Source of the DNA: Flagellimonas sp947499585
GTDB lineage: Bacteria; Bacteroidota; Bacteroidia; Flavobacteriales; Flavobacteriaceae
Direction: 5' to 3'
Assembly: GCF_044596045.1 (NCBI RefSeq)
Contig: NZ_CP138995.1
Coordinates: forward strand, 2,728,001 to 2,792,000
Length of the DNA: 64,000 nt
Shown: piece by piece, positions 18,312 to 26,337 of the stretch
Position numbering within the stretch: position 1 is the stretch's first letter
Layout of the letters: each line of letters begins with the position of its first letter
Notes under the pieces: generated by a model
What the model was told of the DNA's origin: nothing
Databases searched by the model: none
What the model saw: only the letters and a program-made list of their open reading frames with translations
Translations under genes and position numbers: made by a program

Positions 18312-19169
18312 TTATAAAACCATTTTTTCAATTGGGCAAACCAAAATCCCTTCAGCTCCAGCCAATTTTAATTCGTCTATGACTTCCCAAAAAGTGTCCT
18401 TCTTAATTACGGTATGTACTGAACTCCAACCTTCTTCTGCTAATGGCAATACCGTGGGACTGCGCATTCCAGGCAATAAGGCAATAATGTCATCCAGCTT
18501 TTCATTAGGTGCATTCAGTAAAACATATTTATTATGTCTTCCTTGCAATACTGATTTTATTCTAAAGCGAAGTTTTCCTAGGATTTCCTTTCGTTCTTCT
18601 GAAATCTTTGAAGAGACGGCCAATACCGCTTCACTCTTTAAGATTACCTCTACCTCTTTTAAATTGTTTTTAAAAAGAGTGCTCCCACTGGAAACGATAT
18701 CACAAATGCCATCTGCCAAACCAATATTGGGAGCTATTTCCACAGACCCATTGATTATATGTAAATCTGCATTTACACCTTTGGACTTTAGATAATCATT
18801 GACAGTATTTGGATACGAAGTAGCAATGCGTTTGCCTTCTAAATCCTGAACAGAATTGTATGATACACCTTTAGGCACCGCCAAACATACCCTGCATTTT
18901 GAAAAGTTTAATTTTTCAGCTATGGTAATGTCCGCTCCTTTTTCCACCAACACGTTTTCTCCAAGGATAGCGATATCAACTACACCATCTCTTAGATATT
19001 GGGGAATGTCACCATTTCTAAGGTATAGTACTTCTAATGGAAAATTGCGTGCCGTGGCTTTTAGTTGATCTTTTCCATTGTCGATGGAAATCCCGCAATC
19101 TTTTAAAATCTTTAAAGAGTCTTCGTTCAAACGTCCACTCTTTTGAACAGCAATTCTAATTTTTGTCAT
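18312..19169 (-). CDS. hisG: ATP phosphoribosyltransferase, long form
   Basis: Catalyses the first and committed step of histidine synthesis (ATP + PRPP to phosphoribosyl-ATP). At 285 residues it is the long form with a C-terminal ACT-like regulatory domain (KYVLLNAPNEKLDDIIALLPGMRSPTVLPLAEEGWSSVHTV), which binds histidine for feedback inhibition; no HisZ is needed. The catalytic domain begins MTKIRIAVQKSGRLNEDS and contains the PRPP-binding DGICDIVSSGSTL. The ATG at 19169 is chosen over an upstream in-frame TTG at 19211 because the latter lies in the attenuator hairpin. First structural gene of the operon. Confidence 0.97.
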   Translation of the reverse strand: MTKIRIAVQKSGRLNEDSLKILKDCGISIDNGKDQLKATARNFPLEVLYLRNGDIPQYLRDGVVDIAILGENVLVEKGADITIAEKLNFSKCRVCLAVPKGVSYNSVQDLEGKRIATSYPNTVNDYLKSKGVNADLHIINGSVEIAPNIGLADGICDIVSSGSTLFKNNLKEVEVILKSEAVLAVSSKISEERKEILGKLRFRIKSVLQGRHNKYVLLNAPNEKLDDIIALLPGMRSPTVLPLAEEGWSSVHTVIKKDTFWEVIDELKLAGAEGILVCPIEKMVL

Positions 19170-19200
19170 TTCATTACATTTTGTTTGGAAATCAAACAGG

Positions 19201-19237
19201 TACAAAAACAAAACCCGTTTGATTTCTCAAACGGGTT
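19201..19237 (-). terminator. his operon attenuator terminator
   Basis: On the minus strand a perfect 11-bp stem, AACCCGTTTGA / TCAAACGGGTT with a GAAA loop, is followed by a T-rich tract (TTGTTTTTGT). It sits between the leader peptide stop (19268) and hisG (19169), so it would stop transcription before the structural genes. The 5' arm can alternatively pair with CTCAGGCGAG inside the leader ORF (19272-19281), forming an antiterminator. Confidence 0.85.
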
Positions 19238-19267
19238 AGAATATATTTTAAAAACAACAATACATTT

Positions 19268-19324
19268 CTATCTCGCCTGAGTGCAAGTATAAAAATGGTG
19301 ATGATGTGTGTTGTTATTTCTCAT
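19268..19324 (-). CDS. hisL: Histidine operon leader peptide
   Basis: An 18-residue frame, MRNNNTHHHHFYTCTQAR, with four consecutive His codons (CAT CAT CAC CAT, 19295-19306) and a TAG stop at 19268-19270. It lies about 100 bp upstream of hisG, between a TAnnTTTG promoter and a strong terminator hairpin. This is the layout of transcription attenuation in amino-acid operons: scarcity of charged tRNA-His stalls the ribosome on the His codons and lets an antiterminator form. The codons just after the His run (CT CAG GCG AG) make up the proposed antiterminator strand. The ORF is too short to be found by length-filtered gene callers. Confidence 0.85.
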   Translation of the reverse strand: MRNNNTHHHHFYTCTQAR

Positions 19325-19332
19325 TTCGACTT

Positions 19333-19360
19333 CAAAAGTAGAATATATTTTTATATCAAA
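19333..19360 (-). promoter_or_regulatory. Probable his operon promoter
   Basis: On the minus strand TTTG (19360-19357) is followed after 16 bases by TACTTTTG (19340-19333), matching the Bacteroidota -33/-7 pattern TTTG...TAnnTTTG with a slightly short spacer. The expected transcript start falls at about 19326, a few bases before the leader-peptide ATG at 19324. It lies just downstream of the prohibitin stop. Confidence 0.6.
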
Positions 19361-19370
19361 AAAGAGTTAT

Positions 19371-20186
19371 TTAGTTATTTCCCAAAATTAAAGGCAGGCC
19401 AGAATCTCCACTACCTACAATAACAACTTTTGAATTTGGAGATTTTGAAAGCTCCAATGTAGCATCTATTCCTTTGTCCTGAAGTATTTTATCCGTTAAG
19501 GAAGCACTTAAAATACGGTTGGCATCTGCCTTACCCTGTGCTTCAATAGTTACTTTTTCTGCCTCTTTCTTAGCGGTAACTAATCGGAATTCATATTCCA
19601 AAGATTCCTGTTCTTGCTTTAATTTTCGTTCTATTGCCTCTTTGATGGTGGCAGGCAAGGTAACATCACGTACCAATACTTCGTTCAATTGGATATATTG
19701 CCCCTCTACGATCTTCTTTGTTTCTTCAAAAATTTCTTGTTGAATAGCATCCCTTTTGCTTGAATACAATTGTTCCGGTGTATACCGGCCAACCACGCTT
19801 CTTGCGGCAGAACGAATTGTGGGAAGCAATACTCGTTGAATATACTCTGTACCTTTCTCTTGGTGTAGTTTTCCCAAAAACTCCCGCTTTGGCTCAAACC
19901 AAGCTGAAGCGTCAAGCTTAATCTCTAGACCATTCGAAGACAACACCTGCATTTTTTCAAATACTTCTTGTTGACGTACTTCGTAGACGTACACCTTGTT
20001 CCAAGGCGCCACTAAATGAAAACCTTCTCCTAAGGCAGGTTCATCTGTTACAACACCGCCACCAAAAGTTTTGTAAAGCACTCCCGCTTCACCTGAGTCA
20101 ATGGTAATGGCCGACTTTGAGGTTAAAATAACTAAAAAAATTATGATTGCTATTGCTGGTAATGCAATCTTTGGTAATCTATCCAT
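19371..20186 (-). CDS. Prohibitin-family SPFH domain protein
   Basis: A 271-residue membrane-anchored protein. An N-terminal hydrophobic helix (IALPAIAIIIFLVILT) is followed by an SPFH/band-7 domain beginning TIDSGEAGVLYKTFGGGV and including GFHLVAPWNKVYVYEVRQQEVFEKM, RSAARSVVGRYTPEQLYSSKRDAIQQEI and a charged coiled-coil region KLKQEQESLEYEFRLVTAKKEAEKV. Prohibitin-like proteins form membrane scaffolds and, in bacteria, often modulate proteases such as FtsH. It follows the VWA membrane gene by 11 bp on the same strand. Its partner is not evident here. Confidence 0.9.
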   Translation of the reverse strand: MDRLPKIALPAIAIIIFLVILTSKSAITIDSGEAGVLYKTFGGGVVTDEPALGEGFHLVAPWNKVYVYEVRQQEVFEKMQVLSSNGLEIKLDASAWFEPKREFLGKLHQEKGTEYIQRVLLPTIRSAARSVVGRYTPEQLYSSKRDAIQQEIFEETKKIVEGQYIQLNEVLVRDVTLPATIKEAIERKLKQEQESLEYEFRLVTAKKEAEKVTIEAQGKADANRILSASLTDKILQDKGIDATLELSKSPNSKVVIVGSGDSGLPLILGNN

Positions 20187-20197
20187 GTTTTTTTATT

Positions 20198-22231
20198 TTA
20201 TGTTAGTCCGTTAAATTTTCTGATAAACCATTCTAATGAGAGGGTCAAAACAATTATTCCGAGTAAGATTCGGAAATCGATTAAAGATACGACATTTTGC
20301 TTGCTCTTTTGAATTGGAACGTACTGTTCAGCACCTGACAGATTCTCTATCAATAAATCCATGTCATTAGGAAAGTAAATTGCTCCATTTGTATTATCGG
20401 CGAGCTTTTCAAGCTTGTTGTAATTTGAAGATATGGTTTGCTTTTCAGGATTGAAATCTAGGATTTTAAAAGATGCTGAGCGCTTTAGGTTCTCCCCTTC
20501 TGCAATAACTGTAAAATCATATTCACCAGCATCCAAATCACTTAGATCAATTTCAAAAAAAGAACCTTTTAACAACATGGGAGCTTCTCTAGAAAACCCA
20601 TTTTCCTTTCCATCAATTTTGATACTGATATTGGAATTTGAATCAAAATTATAGCTTTCATCAAAATATGAAGCTCTAATTCTGGCCATACTAGAGTCAT
20701 CAAATACTAAATCAAAATCTAGTTCCAATCTGCTCCTTTGGTTATCGCTAGCCAAATAAACCATCAGCTTGCCTATAAAATCATCAAAATCTTTGAAATT
20801 TTTGCCATTGCGATAAGTCTGAGCTCTCCATTTCCATACATTTTCCCCAAATAATACAGCTTCTTTTTGCTTGTCTTCAGCAATAATGGCAAACAGAGGT
20901 TTGTCCAAATCTATTCCCCTGATTCTTTGAAATAGAATTGTCTCTGCTTTTTTTTTAAAATCTATGTCTCCTAAACCGTTTTGCAAAGGTGGAAAATCAA
21001 CAACATTGAAATTCCCAAGTCCAAAAATGGCAAAAGCATTATTAAGAACAGGAATTATTTCTTCGTTCTGATTAAAATTTTCTTTAAAGAAGCTTTGCTG
21101 CACTTGGTTTAAAAATCCCCAATCTGTTTTTGTTCCTGTAATGGTGAAAATATTGGCTCTTATTTTTGATAGATGGTCATATACGTTTTTAAACTTACGG
21201 TTGGGTTGATATAGGATAAAGAGATCAGTGTCTATAAATCTATCTATTGAAACTGTTGGTTTTAAAATTGTAACGGAACGTTGTTCATTAGTTTCAATTG
21301 ATTTTTTTAATGCCCCTACATCTGGATGAAGTACATCTGAGATAATGGCAACATTGGTTTTTTCATCAATGACTTCAATGGCAGTCTCTTTACTATTGTT
21401 AATGATGTTTTTTTCATTTTCAAGAGGTTGAACATCTATTCTAATTGACTTGACCCCTACGCTTCCTGCCTCTAACAATGCATTTATAGTCTGACTGTTT
21501 TGGTTTTTATTCAGATCTATGTTCTTGGTATAGATTGATTTTCCATTTAAGGAAATGGTCACGGTCTTTGAGACTGACTTTGAACCTTTATATAGAACTG
21601 TGGCTTCAATAGGAAATTTGTTTTTCAGAAAAGCATAGGTATTTGTATTGACCTGTCCTATGGAAATATCCTCATAAGCAGTGGTGTCACCAACAATTAC
21701 AGGGTTTACAGATAGGTCATCAGATAAGTTTATATACTCGTAATCTTTCCCTAGCGTTTGATTGCCATCTGTAAAAAGTAGTACTGTATTTGAACCGTTT
21801 ACAAATATTTCATCAACGGTAGAAAGTGCATTGGAGATATCTGTATTTTTTTTATCGAAATATAAAGAGTCAGTTTGCGAAATTTTAGCTCCGAAGGTAT
21901 ATTTTTGAATAGAAAACCGGTCATTTAAATCTTGATTTTCTATTACGTTTTTTACCTGGTTTTCAACTGAGTTTTCTGATGAGGCATCTTGCATAGAGGA
22001 AGAATCATCCACTAACACAATGAGGTTAGCTTTCTCTAGAAAATATTCGTGTCGTGTAAACTTTGGATTGATCAATAAAAGTAATGCACAAAACAAAGCC
22101 ACAAAACGAAGTCCTGCCAGAATAATTCTAAGATTGCCCTTTCTGGGGTTTTTATAAAAATATTGAAAGAATACGGTGGTAAGCGCAGCAAGGACTGCTA
22201 AAACAATAAGGAGTACCGTACGTATTTCCAT
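20198..22231 (-). CDS. Membrane VWA domain-containing protein
   Basis: A 677-residue protein. Two hydrophobic helices at the N-terminus (about 4-24 and 37-60) are followed by a VWA domain with the MIDAS sequence LIVLVDDSSSMQD and VLLFTDGNQTLG, a long extracytoplasmic beta-rich region, and a C-terminal membrane helix (IDFRILLGIIVLTLSLEWFI). This resembles the BatA/BatB-like or 'glutamine amidotransferase-like' VWA membrane proteins of Bacteroidota. It lies between fabG (6 bp upstream) and prohibitin on the same strand. The function is unknown, but the topology suggests a periplasmic interaction surface. Confidence 0.82.
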   Translation of the reverse strand: MEIRTVLLIVLAVLAALTTVFFQYFYKNPRKGNLRIILAGLRFVALFCALLLLINPKFTRHEYFLEKANLIVLVDDSSSMQDASSENSVENQVKNVIENQDLNDRFSIQKYTFGAKISQTDSLYFDKKNTDISNALSTVDEIFVNGSNTVLLFTDGNQTLGKDYEYINLSDDLSVNPVIVGDTTAYEDISIGQVNTNTYAFLKNKFPIEATVLYKGSKSVSKTVTISLNGKSIYTKNIDLNKNQNSQTINALLEAGSVGVKSIRIDVQPLENEKNIINNSKETAIEVIDEKTNVAIISDVLHPDVGALKKSIETNEQRSVTILKPTVSIDRFIDTDLFILYQPNRKFKNVYDHLSKIRANIFTITGTKTDWGFLNQVQQSFFKENFNQNEEIIPVLNNAFAIFGLGNFNVVDFPPLQNGLGDIDFKKKAETILFQRIRGIDLDKPLFAIIAEDKQKEAVLFGENVWKWRAQTYRNGKNFKDFDDFIGKLMVYLASDNQRSRLELDFDLVFDDSSMARIRASYFDESYNFDSNSNISIKIDGKENGFSREAPMLLKGSFFEIDLSDLDAGEYDFTVIAEGENLKRSASFKILDFNPEKQTISSNYNKLEKLADNTNGAIYFPNDMDLLIENLSGAEQYVPIQKSKQNVVSLIDFRILLGIIVLTLSLEWFIRKFNGLT

Positions 22232-22237
22232 TAATTT

Positions 22238-22984
22238 TTAGGTTAACATACCACCATCAACATTAAGGACTTGACCGGTAACATAAGCAGATAAATCTGA
22301 AGCCAAGAACAAGCACGCATTAGCAACATCTTCTGGACTTCCACCTCTTTTTAATGGAATCGCATCTCTCCAACCTTGAACGGTCTTTTCGTCTAATTTA
22401 TCAGTCATTTCAGTTTCAATAAAGCCTGGTGCAATTGCATTGCAACGAATGTTTCTTGATCCAATCTCCAATGCTACTGATTTTGTAAACCCAATCATTC
22501 CTGCTTTAGATGCCGCATAGTTGGCCTGCCCTGCATTTCCTTTCACCCCTACTACACTGCTCATATTTATTATTGACCCTTTACGTTGTTTCAACATGGT
22601 ACGTTGAACCGCTTTGGTCATATTGAAAACAGATTTCAAATTGATTTCTATCACTTTATCAAAATCTTCCTCTCCCATTCTCATCAAGAGGTTGTCCTTG
22701 GTGATTCCTGCATTATTTATAAGGACGTCGATACCATCAAAATCCTCCAATACCTTTGCTACTAACTCCTCTGATTCTGAAAAACTTGCAGCATTACTTT
22801 TATAGGCTTTAGCCTTAACTCCCATACTTGAAAGTTCTTTTTCAAGTTCTAAAGCTGGTGCTTCGCTAGAACTGTAAGTAAAAGCCACATTGGCCCCATG
22901 TTGTCCAAATACCTGAGCTATTCCTTTTCCTATTCCTCTACTTGCTCCAGTAATGATTACATTTTTGCCCTCCAAAAGTTTCAT
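22238..22984 (-). CDS. fabG: 3-oxoacyl-[acyl-carrier-protein] reductase
   Basis: An SDR enzyme that reduces 3-oxoacyl-ACP with NADPH in fatty-acid elongation. It shows the cofactor loop ITGASRGIGKGIA, the NNAG motif (LINNAGITKDNLLMRM), the catalytic Ser-Tyr-Lys in NMSSVVGVKGNAGQANYAASKAG, and the C-terminal SDLSAYVTGQVLNVDGGM. The ATG at 22984 (248 residues) is preferred over a TTG at 22993. It is preceded by its own -7 element TATATTTG at 23017-23024 and separated from sucD by a terminator. Confidence 0.95.
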   Translation of the reverse strand: MKLLEGKNVIITGASRGIGKGIAQVFGQHGANVAFTYSSSEAPALELEKELSSMGVKAKAYKSNAASFSESEELVAKVLEDFDGIDVLINNAGITKDNLLMRMGEEDFDKVIEINLKSVFNMTKAVQRTMLKQRKGSIINMSSVVGVKGNAGQANYAASKAGMIGFTKSVALEIGSRNIRCNAIAPGFIETEMTDKLDEKTVQGWRDAIPLKRGGSPEDVANACLFLASDLSAYVTGQVLNVDGGMLT

Positions 22985-23016
22985 AATATTCAAAATTTAG
23001 TCGTCTGGTTGATAAT

Positions 23017-23024
23017 CAAATATA
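23017..23024 (-). promoter_or_regulatory. Probable fabG promoter -7 element
   Basis: TATATTTG on the minus strand, 33 bp upstream of the fabG ATG and just downstream of the sucD terminator. It fits TAnnTTTG exactly; no convincing TTTG was seen at -33. Confidence 0.45.
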
Positions 23025-23045
23025 GTTTTTGTTTTACGTATTGAC

Positions 23046-23074
23046 GAAAAAAAATCCCGTATAGCACGGGATTT
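23046..23074 (-). terminator. Intrinsic terminator of sucD
   Basis: On the minus strand a 9-bp stem, AAATCCCGT / ACGGGATTT with a 5-base loop, ends in a run of eight or more T. It begins about 20 bp after the sucD stop and separates sucD from fabG. Confidence 0.85.
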
Positions 23075-23094
23075 ACAATAGTTTTAACGATTGG

Positions 23095-23967
23095 TTATCC
23101 AATCACTTCTTTTACTTTAACGCCTATCTTTGCAGGAGAATCCACCACATGGATGCCACATTCGCTCATGATACGTTTTTTAGCTTGAGCAGTATCATCA
23201 CTGCCTCCTACTATAGCACCCGCATGCCCCATTGTTCTCCCAGCTGGTGCAGTCTCACCTGCAATAAAACCAACAATAGGTTTCTTGCTTCCACTTTCTT
23301 TATACCATTTGGCTGCATCTGCTTCTAATTGACCTCCTATTTCACCAATCATAACGACACATTCTGTCTCTGGGTCATTTATTAAAAGTTCTACGGCTTC
23401 TTTTGTTGTTGTTCCAATAATCGGATCTCCTCCAATTCCTATAGCGGTAGTAATTCCTAATCCTTGACGTACTACTTGATCTGCAGCTTCATATGTCAAT
23501 GTTCCTGATTTAGAAACAATTCCAACGTGTCCCTTCTTGAAAACAAAACCAGGCATGATACCTACTTTTGCTTCACCAGGAGTAATAACACCTGGACAGT
23601 TAGGACCAACCAAGGTACAATCCATATTTTTTATATAATCATTCGCCTTTACCATGTCAGCAACAGGAATTCCTTCTGTGATTGTAATAATCACTTTAAT
23701 TCCAGCACTAGCAGCTTCCATTATAGCGTCTGCAGCAAATGCAGGCGGCACAAAAATAATAGTTGTATCAGCTCCTACTTCTCTAACAGCATCTTCAACT
23801 GTATTAAAGACAGGTCTTCCTAAGTGCTCTTGCCCACCTTTTCCTGGAGTAACACCACCTACAACATTGGTTCCATATTCAATCATTTGACCTGCATGGA
23901 ATGTTCCTTCGCTCCCTGTGAAACCTTGAACAATTATTTTTGAATCTTTATTTACTAGAACACTCAT
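23095..23967 (-). CDS. sucD: Succinyl-CoA ligase, alpha subunit
   Basis: A TCA-cycle enzyme subunit that carries the phosphohistidine and binds CoA; it pairs with the nucleotide-binding beta subunit SucC, which is not in this window. Visible: VQGFTGSEGTFHAGQMIEYGT, GGVTPGKGG, DCTLVGPNCPGVITPGEAKVGIMPG, GIVSKSGTLTYEA and the active-site histidine in GRTMGHAGAIVGG (about residue 247). At 290 residues it is the typical length. It has a terminator downstream and a probable promoter in the 59-bp gap after lpxD2. Confidence 0.97.
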   Translation of the reverse strand: MSVLVNKDSKIIVQGFTGSEGTFHAGQMIEYGTNVVGGVTPGKGGQEHLGRPVFNTVEDAVREVGADTTIIFVPPAFAADAIMEAASAGIKVIITITEGIPVADMVKANDYIKNMDCTLVGPNCPGVITPGEAKVGIMPGFVFKKGHVGIVSKSGTLTYEAADQVVRQGLGITTAIGIGGDPIIGTTTKEAVELLINDPETECVVMIGEIGGQLEADAAKWYKESGSKKPIVGFIAGETAPAGRTMGHAGAIVGGSDDTAQAKKRIMSECGIHVVDSPAKIGVKVKEVIG

Positions 23968-23987
23968 ATTTTTCTGATTATTACGCT

Positions 23988-24009
23988 GGACAAAAGTATG
24001 GTTTTGTCC
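23988..24009 (-). promoter_or_regulatory. sucD promoter -7 element inside an inverted repeat
   Basis: On the minus strand TACTTTTG (23998-23991) fits TAnnTTTG and lies 24 bp before the sucD ATG. It is embedded in an 8-bp inverted repeat, GGACAAAA-6 nt-TTTTGTCC (23988-24009). The repeat lacks a T-run, so a protein-binding site overlapping the promoter is more likely than a terminator. Confidence 0.45.
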
Positions 24010-24026
24010 ATAATATTTAAAGTAAT

Positions 24027-24968
24027 TTACTTGCTATTTCTTTTAGCATTCTTAAGCAATGAAGGAAGGTTTTTTATAGTTGCCAATTCTTTCATTTTTG
24101 CCCGTGCATTTGTTGCTGGGCTACCAAAATAAGTTTTCCCACCTTCCAAACTTTCGGCAACACCAGATTGTGCATATACCACAGCTCCCTTACCAATGGT
24201 AATTCCACTAATTACTCCAACTTGGCCCCAAAGCGTTACTTCATCTTCAACAACTACGCAGCCAGCTATTCCCGTATGGGAGGCAATTAAACATTTTTGA
24301 CCTATTACGGTGTCATGTCCAATTTGGATTTGATTGTCCAGTTTAGATCCTTGTTTTATAGTTGTGTCTCCCGTTACTCCCCTATCAATGGTACAAGAAG
24401 CGCCTATGTCCACATTATCCTCTATTACTACTCTGCCGCCAGAAAGCAGTTTATCAAATCCTTCAGGCCTATTTTTATAGTAGAATGCATCTGCTCCAAG
24501 TACTGTTCCACTGTGGATAACAACATTGTTCCCGATAACACAATTATCATAAATGGAAACATTGGCATGGATAACACAATTCTTTCCGATTTTTACGTGA
24601 TTACCAATAAAAGTGTTGGGTTGAATTATAGTGCCATCACCGATTTCTGCTGTTTCCGATATTGAACTGGAAGCACTTTTAAAGGGTTTAAAAAAATGAG
24701 TGAGCTTATTAAAATCTCTAAATGGATCATCAGAAATTAGAAGCGCTTTTCCTTCTGGACATTCAACTTTTTTATTGATAAGGACTACGGAGGCATTGGA
24801 CTCTAAAGCTTTATCATAATACTTTGGATGATCCACAAAAACAATATCACCTTTCTCTACTACATGGATTTCATTTATTCCTTGTATTGAAAAATTAGAA
24901 TCTCCAATAAACTCAGTATTAATTATTTCTGATATCTCTTTTAAAGTATAGGTTCTAGGGAATTTCAT
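24027..24968 (-). CDS. LpxD-like UDP-3-O-acylglucosamine N-acyltransferase (second copy)
   Basis: A 313-residue hexapeptide-repeat acyltransferase. An N-terminal LpxD-type domain (YTLKEISEIINTEFIGDSNFSIQGINEI, VFVDHPKYYDKAL) is followed by a left-handed beta-helix with many (V/I)-G-x-N repeats and LGADAFYYKNRPEGFDKL. It is a paralogue of the lpxD gene at 27725-28750 but shorter, and it has no HNVEIGEH-type site identical to the first; instead it has LDNQIQIGHDTVIGQKCLIASHTGIAG with a candidate catalytic His. It lies 5 bp after efp, the last gene of the lipid A operon. It may have a different acyl-chain or acceptor preference. Confidence 0.85.
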   Translation of the reverse strand: MKFPRTYTLKEISEIINTEFIGDSNFSIQGINEIHVVEKGDIVFVDHPKYYDKALESNASVVLINKKVECPEGKALLISDDPFRDFNKLTHFFKPFKSASSSISETAEIGDGTIIQPNTFIGNHVKIGKNCVIHANVSIYDNCVIGNNVVIHSGTVLGADAFYYKNRPEGFDKLLSGGRVVIEDNVDIGASCTIDRGVTGDTTIKQGSKLDNQIQIGHDTVIGQKCLIASHTGIAGCVVVEDEVTLWGQVGVISGITIGKGAVVYAQSGVAESLEGGKTYFGSPATNARAKMKELATIKNLPSLLKNAKRNSK

Positions 24969-24973
24969 TCAGG

Positions 24974-25540
24974 TTATTCTTTTACCCTTTCCATATAAGC
25001 GCCTTTTTCTGTGTCAACTTTTATCTTATCTCCTTCATTAATAAAAAGAGGTACGTTGATTCTTGCGCCAGTTTCCACGGTAGCAGGCTTGGTTGCGTTA
25101 GTGGCTGTATTTCCCTTAACTCCAGGTTCAGCATGTGTTACTTCCAATATTACGCTAGCGGGCATATCAACAGAAAGAGGCATACTATCTTCTGTGTTGA
25201 ATAAAATGGTAACTACTTGGCCTTCTTTTAATAAATCAGGTGCGTCCAATGAGCTTTTCTCCAATGAAATCTGGTTATAGTCATCAGTATTCATAAAATG
25301 AAAGGTGTCTCCTTCTGCATATAAATATTGATAGGAGCGAGTCTCTACTCGTACATCTTCAATTTTATGGCCTGCAGAAAAAGTATTGTCTATTACTTTT
25401 CCTGTAGTAACACTTTTAAGCTTGGTTCTAACAAAAGCAGGCCCTTTGCCTGGTTTTACATGAAGAAATTCTATTATTTTAAAAATATCATGGTTGTATT
25501 TAATACACAACCCTTTTCTTATATCTGAAGTACTTGCCAT
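24974..25540 (-). CDS. efp: Elongation factor P
   Basis: A 188-residue translation factor that relieves ribosome stalling at proline runs. Three OB/KOW-like domains are present: an N-terminal KOW (STSDIRKGLCIKYNHDIFKIIEFLHVKPGKGPAFVRTKLKS), a middle domain (TFHFMNTDDYNQISLEK) and a C-terminal domain (GVKGNTATNATKPATVETGARINVPLFINEGDKIKVDT). The tip of the first loop, KPGKGPAF, carries Lys32 where beta-lysylation or another modification occurs in some bacteria; no epmA/epmB is seen here. It is embedded between lpxA (4 bp) and the second lpxD. Confidence 0.97.
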   Translation of the reverse strand: MASTSDIRKGLCIKYNHDIFKIIEFLHVKPGKGPAFVRTKLKSVTTGKVIDNTFSAGHKIEDVRVETRSYQYLYAEGDTFHFMNTDDYNQISLEKSSLDAPDLLKEGQVVTILFNTEDSMPLSVDMPASVILEVTHAEPGVKGNTATNATKPATVETGARINVPLFINEGDKIKVDTEKGAYMERVKE

Positions 25541-25544
25541 AGTT

Positions 25545-26330
25545 TTAATTTGAACTGAAATATCCTTTCATAATTCCTCGCTGCGAATCTCTTATAAATT
25601 GAAGGATTTCATCACGTTCAGGAGTTGCTTCCATTTCTGCTTCTATAATAGAAGCAGCTTGGGAATTGTTATAATTTCTTTGATAAAGTATGCGATAAAT
25701 ATTTTGTACCTCTCTAATTTTATGCGCCTCGAATCCTCTTCTACGTAATCCTATTGAATTGATTCCAACATAAGAAAGTGGCTCTCTAGCTGCCTTTACA
25801 AAAGGTGGTACATCTTTTCTTACCAATGAACCTCCGGTAACAAATGCATGATTCCCTATAGAAACAAATTGATGCACAGCTACCATACCTGCCAAAACCA
25901 CATTCTTTCCTATAGTCACGTGACCTGCTAATGTAGAATTGTTGCTGAAAATAGAACCATCCCCTACAAAGCAGTCATGGGCAACATGGCAATATGCCAT
26001 TATTAAACAATCATTTCCTATTACAGTTTTCATACGGTCCACCGTACCCTTATTTATGGTAGCACATTCACGTATAGTGGTATTATTGCCAATATGAACA
26101 GTTGTTTCTTCTCCTTGATATTTTAAATCTTGGGGTGTGGCAGAAATAACGGCGCCAGGAAAAATATTGCAATTTTTTCCGATACGGGCACCTTCCATTA
26201 TAGTGACATTGGAGCCAATCCATGTCCCTTCTCCTATAGTCACATTGTTATGAATAGTTGTAAAGGGTTCTATAACAACATTTTTGGCAATCTTAGCACC
26301 AGGATGCACGTAAGCGAGGGGTTGATTCAT
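25545..26330 (-). CDS. lpxA: UDP-N-acetylglucosamine acyltransferase
   Basis: First enzyme of lipid A synthesis; it transfers a 3-hydroxyacyl chain from ACP to UDP-GlcNAc. The protein has 261 residues: a left-handed beta-helix (YVHPGAKIAKNVVIEPFTTIHNNVTIGEGTWIG onward) containing the catalytic region LIMAYCHVAHDCFVGD with His near residue 125, and a C-terminal helical domain (GLRRRGFEAHKIREVQNIYRILYQ). It is 7 bp after lpxC-fabZ and 4 bp before efp. Confidence 0.97.
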   Translation of the reverse strand: MNQPLAYVHPGAKIAKNVVIEPFTTIHNNVTIGEGTWIGSNVTIMEGARIGKNCNIFPGAVISATPQDLKYQGEETTVHIGNNTTIRECATINKGTVDRMKTVIGNDCLIMAYCHVAHDCFVGDGSIFSNNSTLAGHVTIGKNVVLAGMVAVHQFVSIGNHAFVTGGSLVRKDVPPFVKAAREPLSYVGINSIGLRRRGFEAHKIREVQNIYRILYQRNYNNSQAASIIEAEMEATPERDEILQFIRDSQRGIMKGYFSSN

Positions 26331-26337
26331 GCTAGTC

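Noticed and set aside
18379..18795. 138-codon open frame antisense to hisG
   Set aside because: It lies wholly inside a confidently assigned gene, has Ser/Lys-rich shadow-like composition and no start context of its own.
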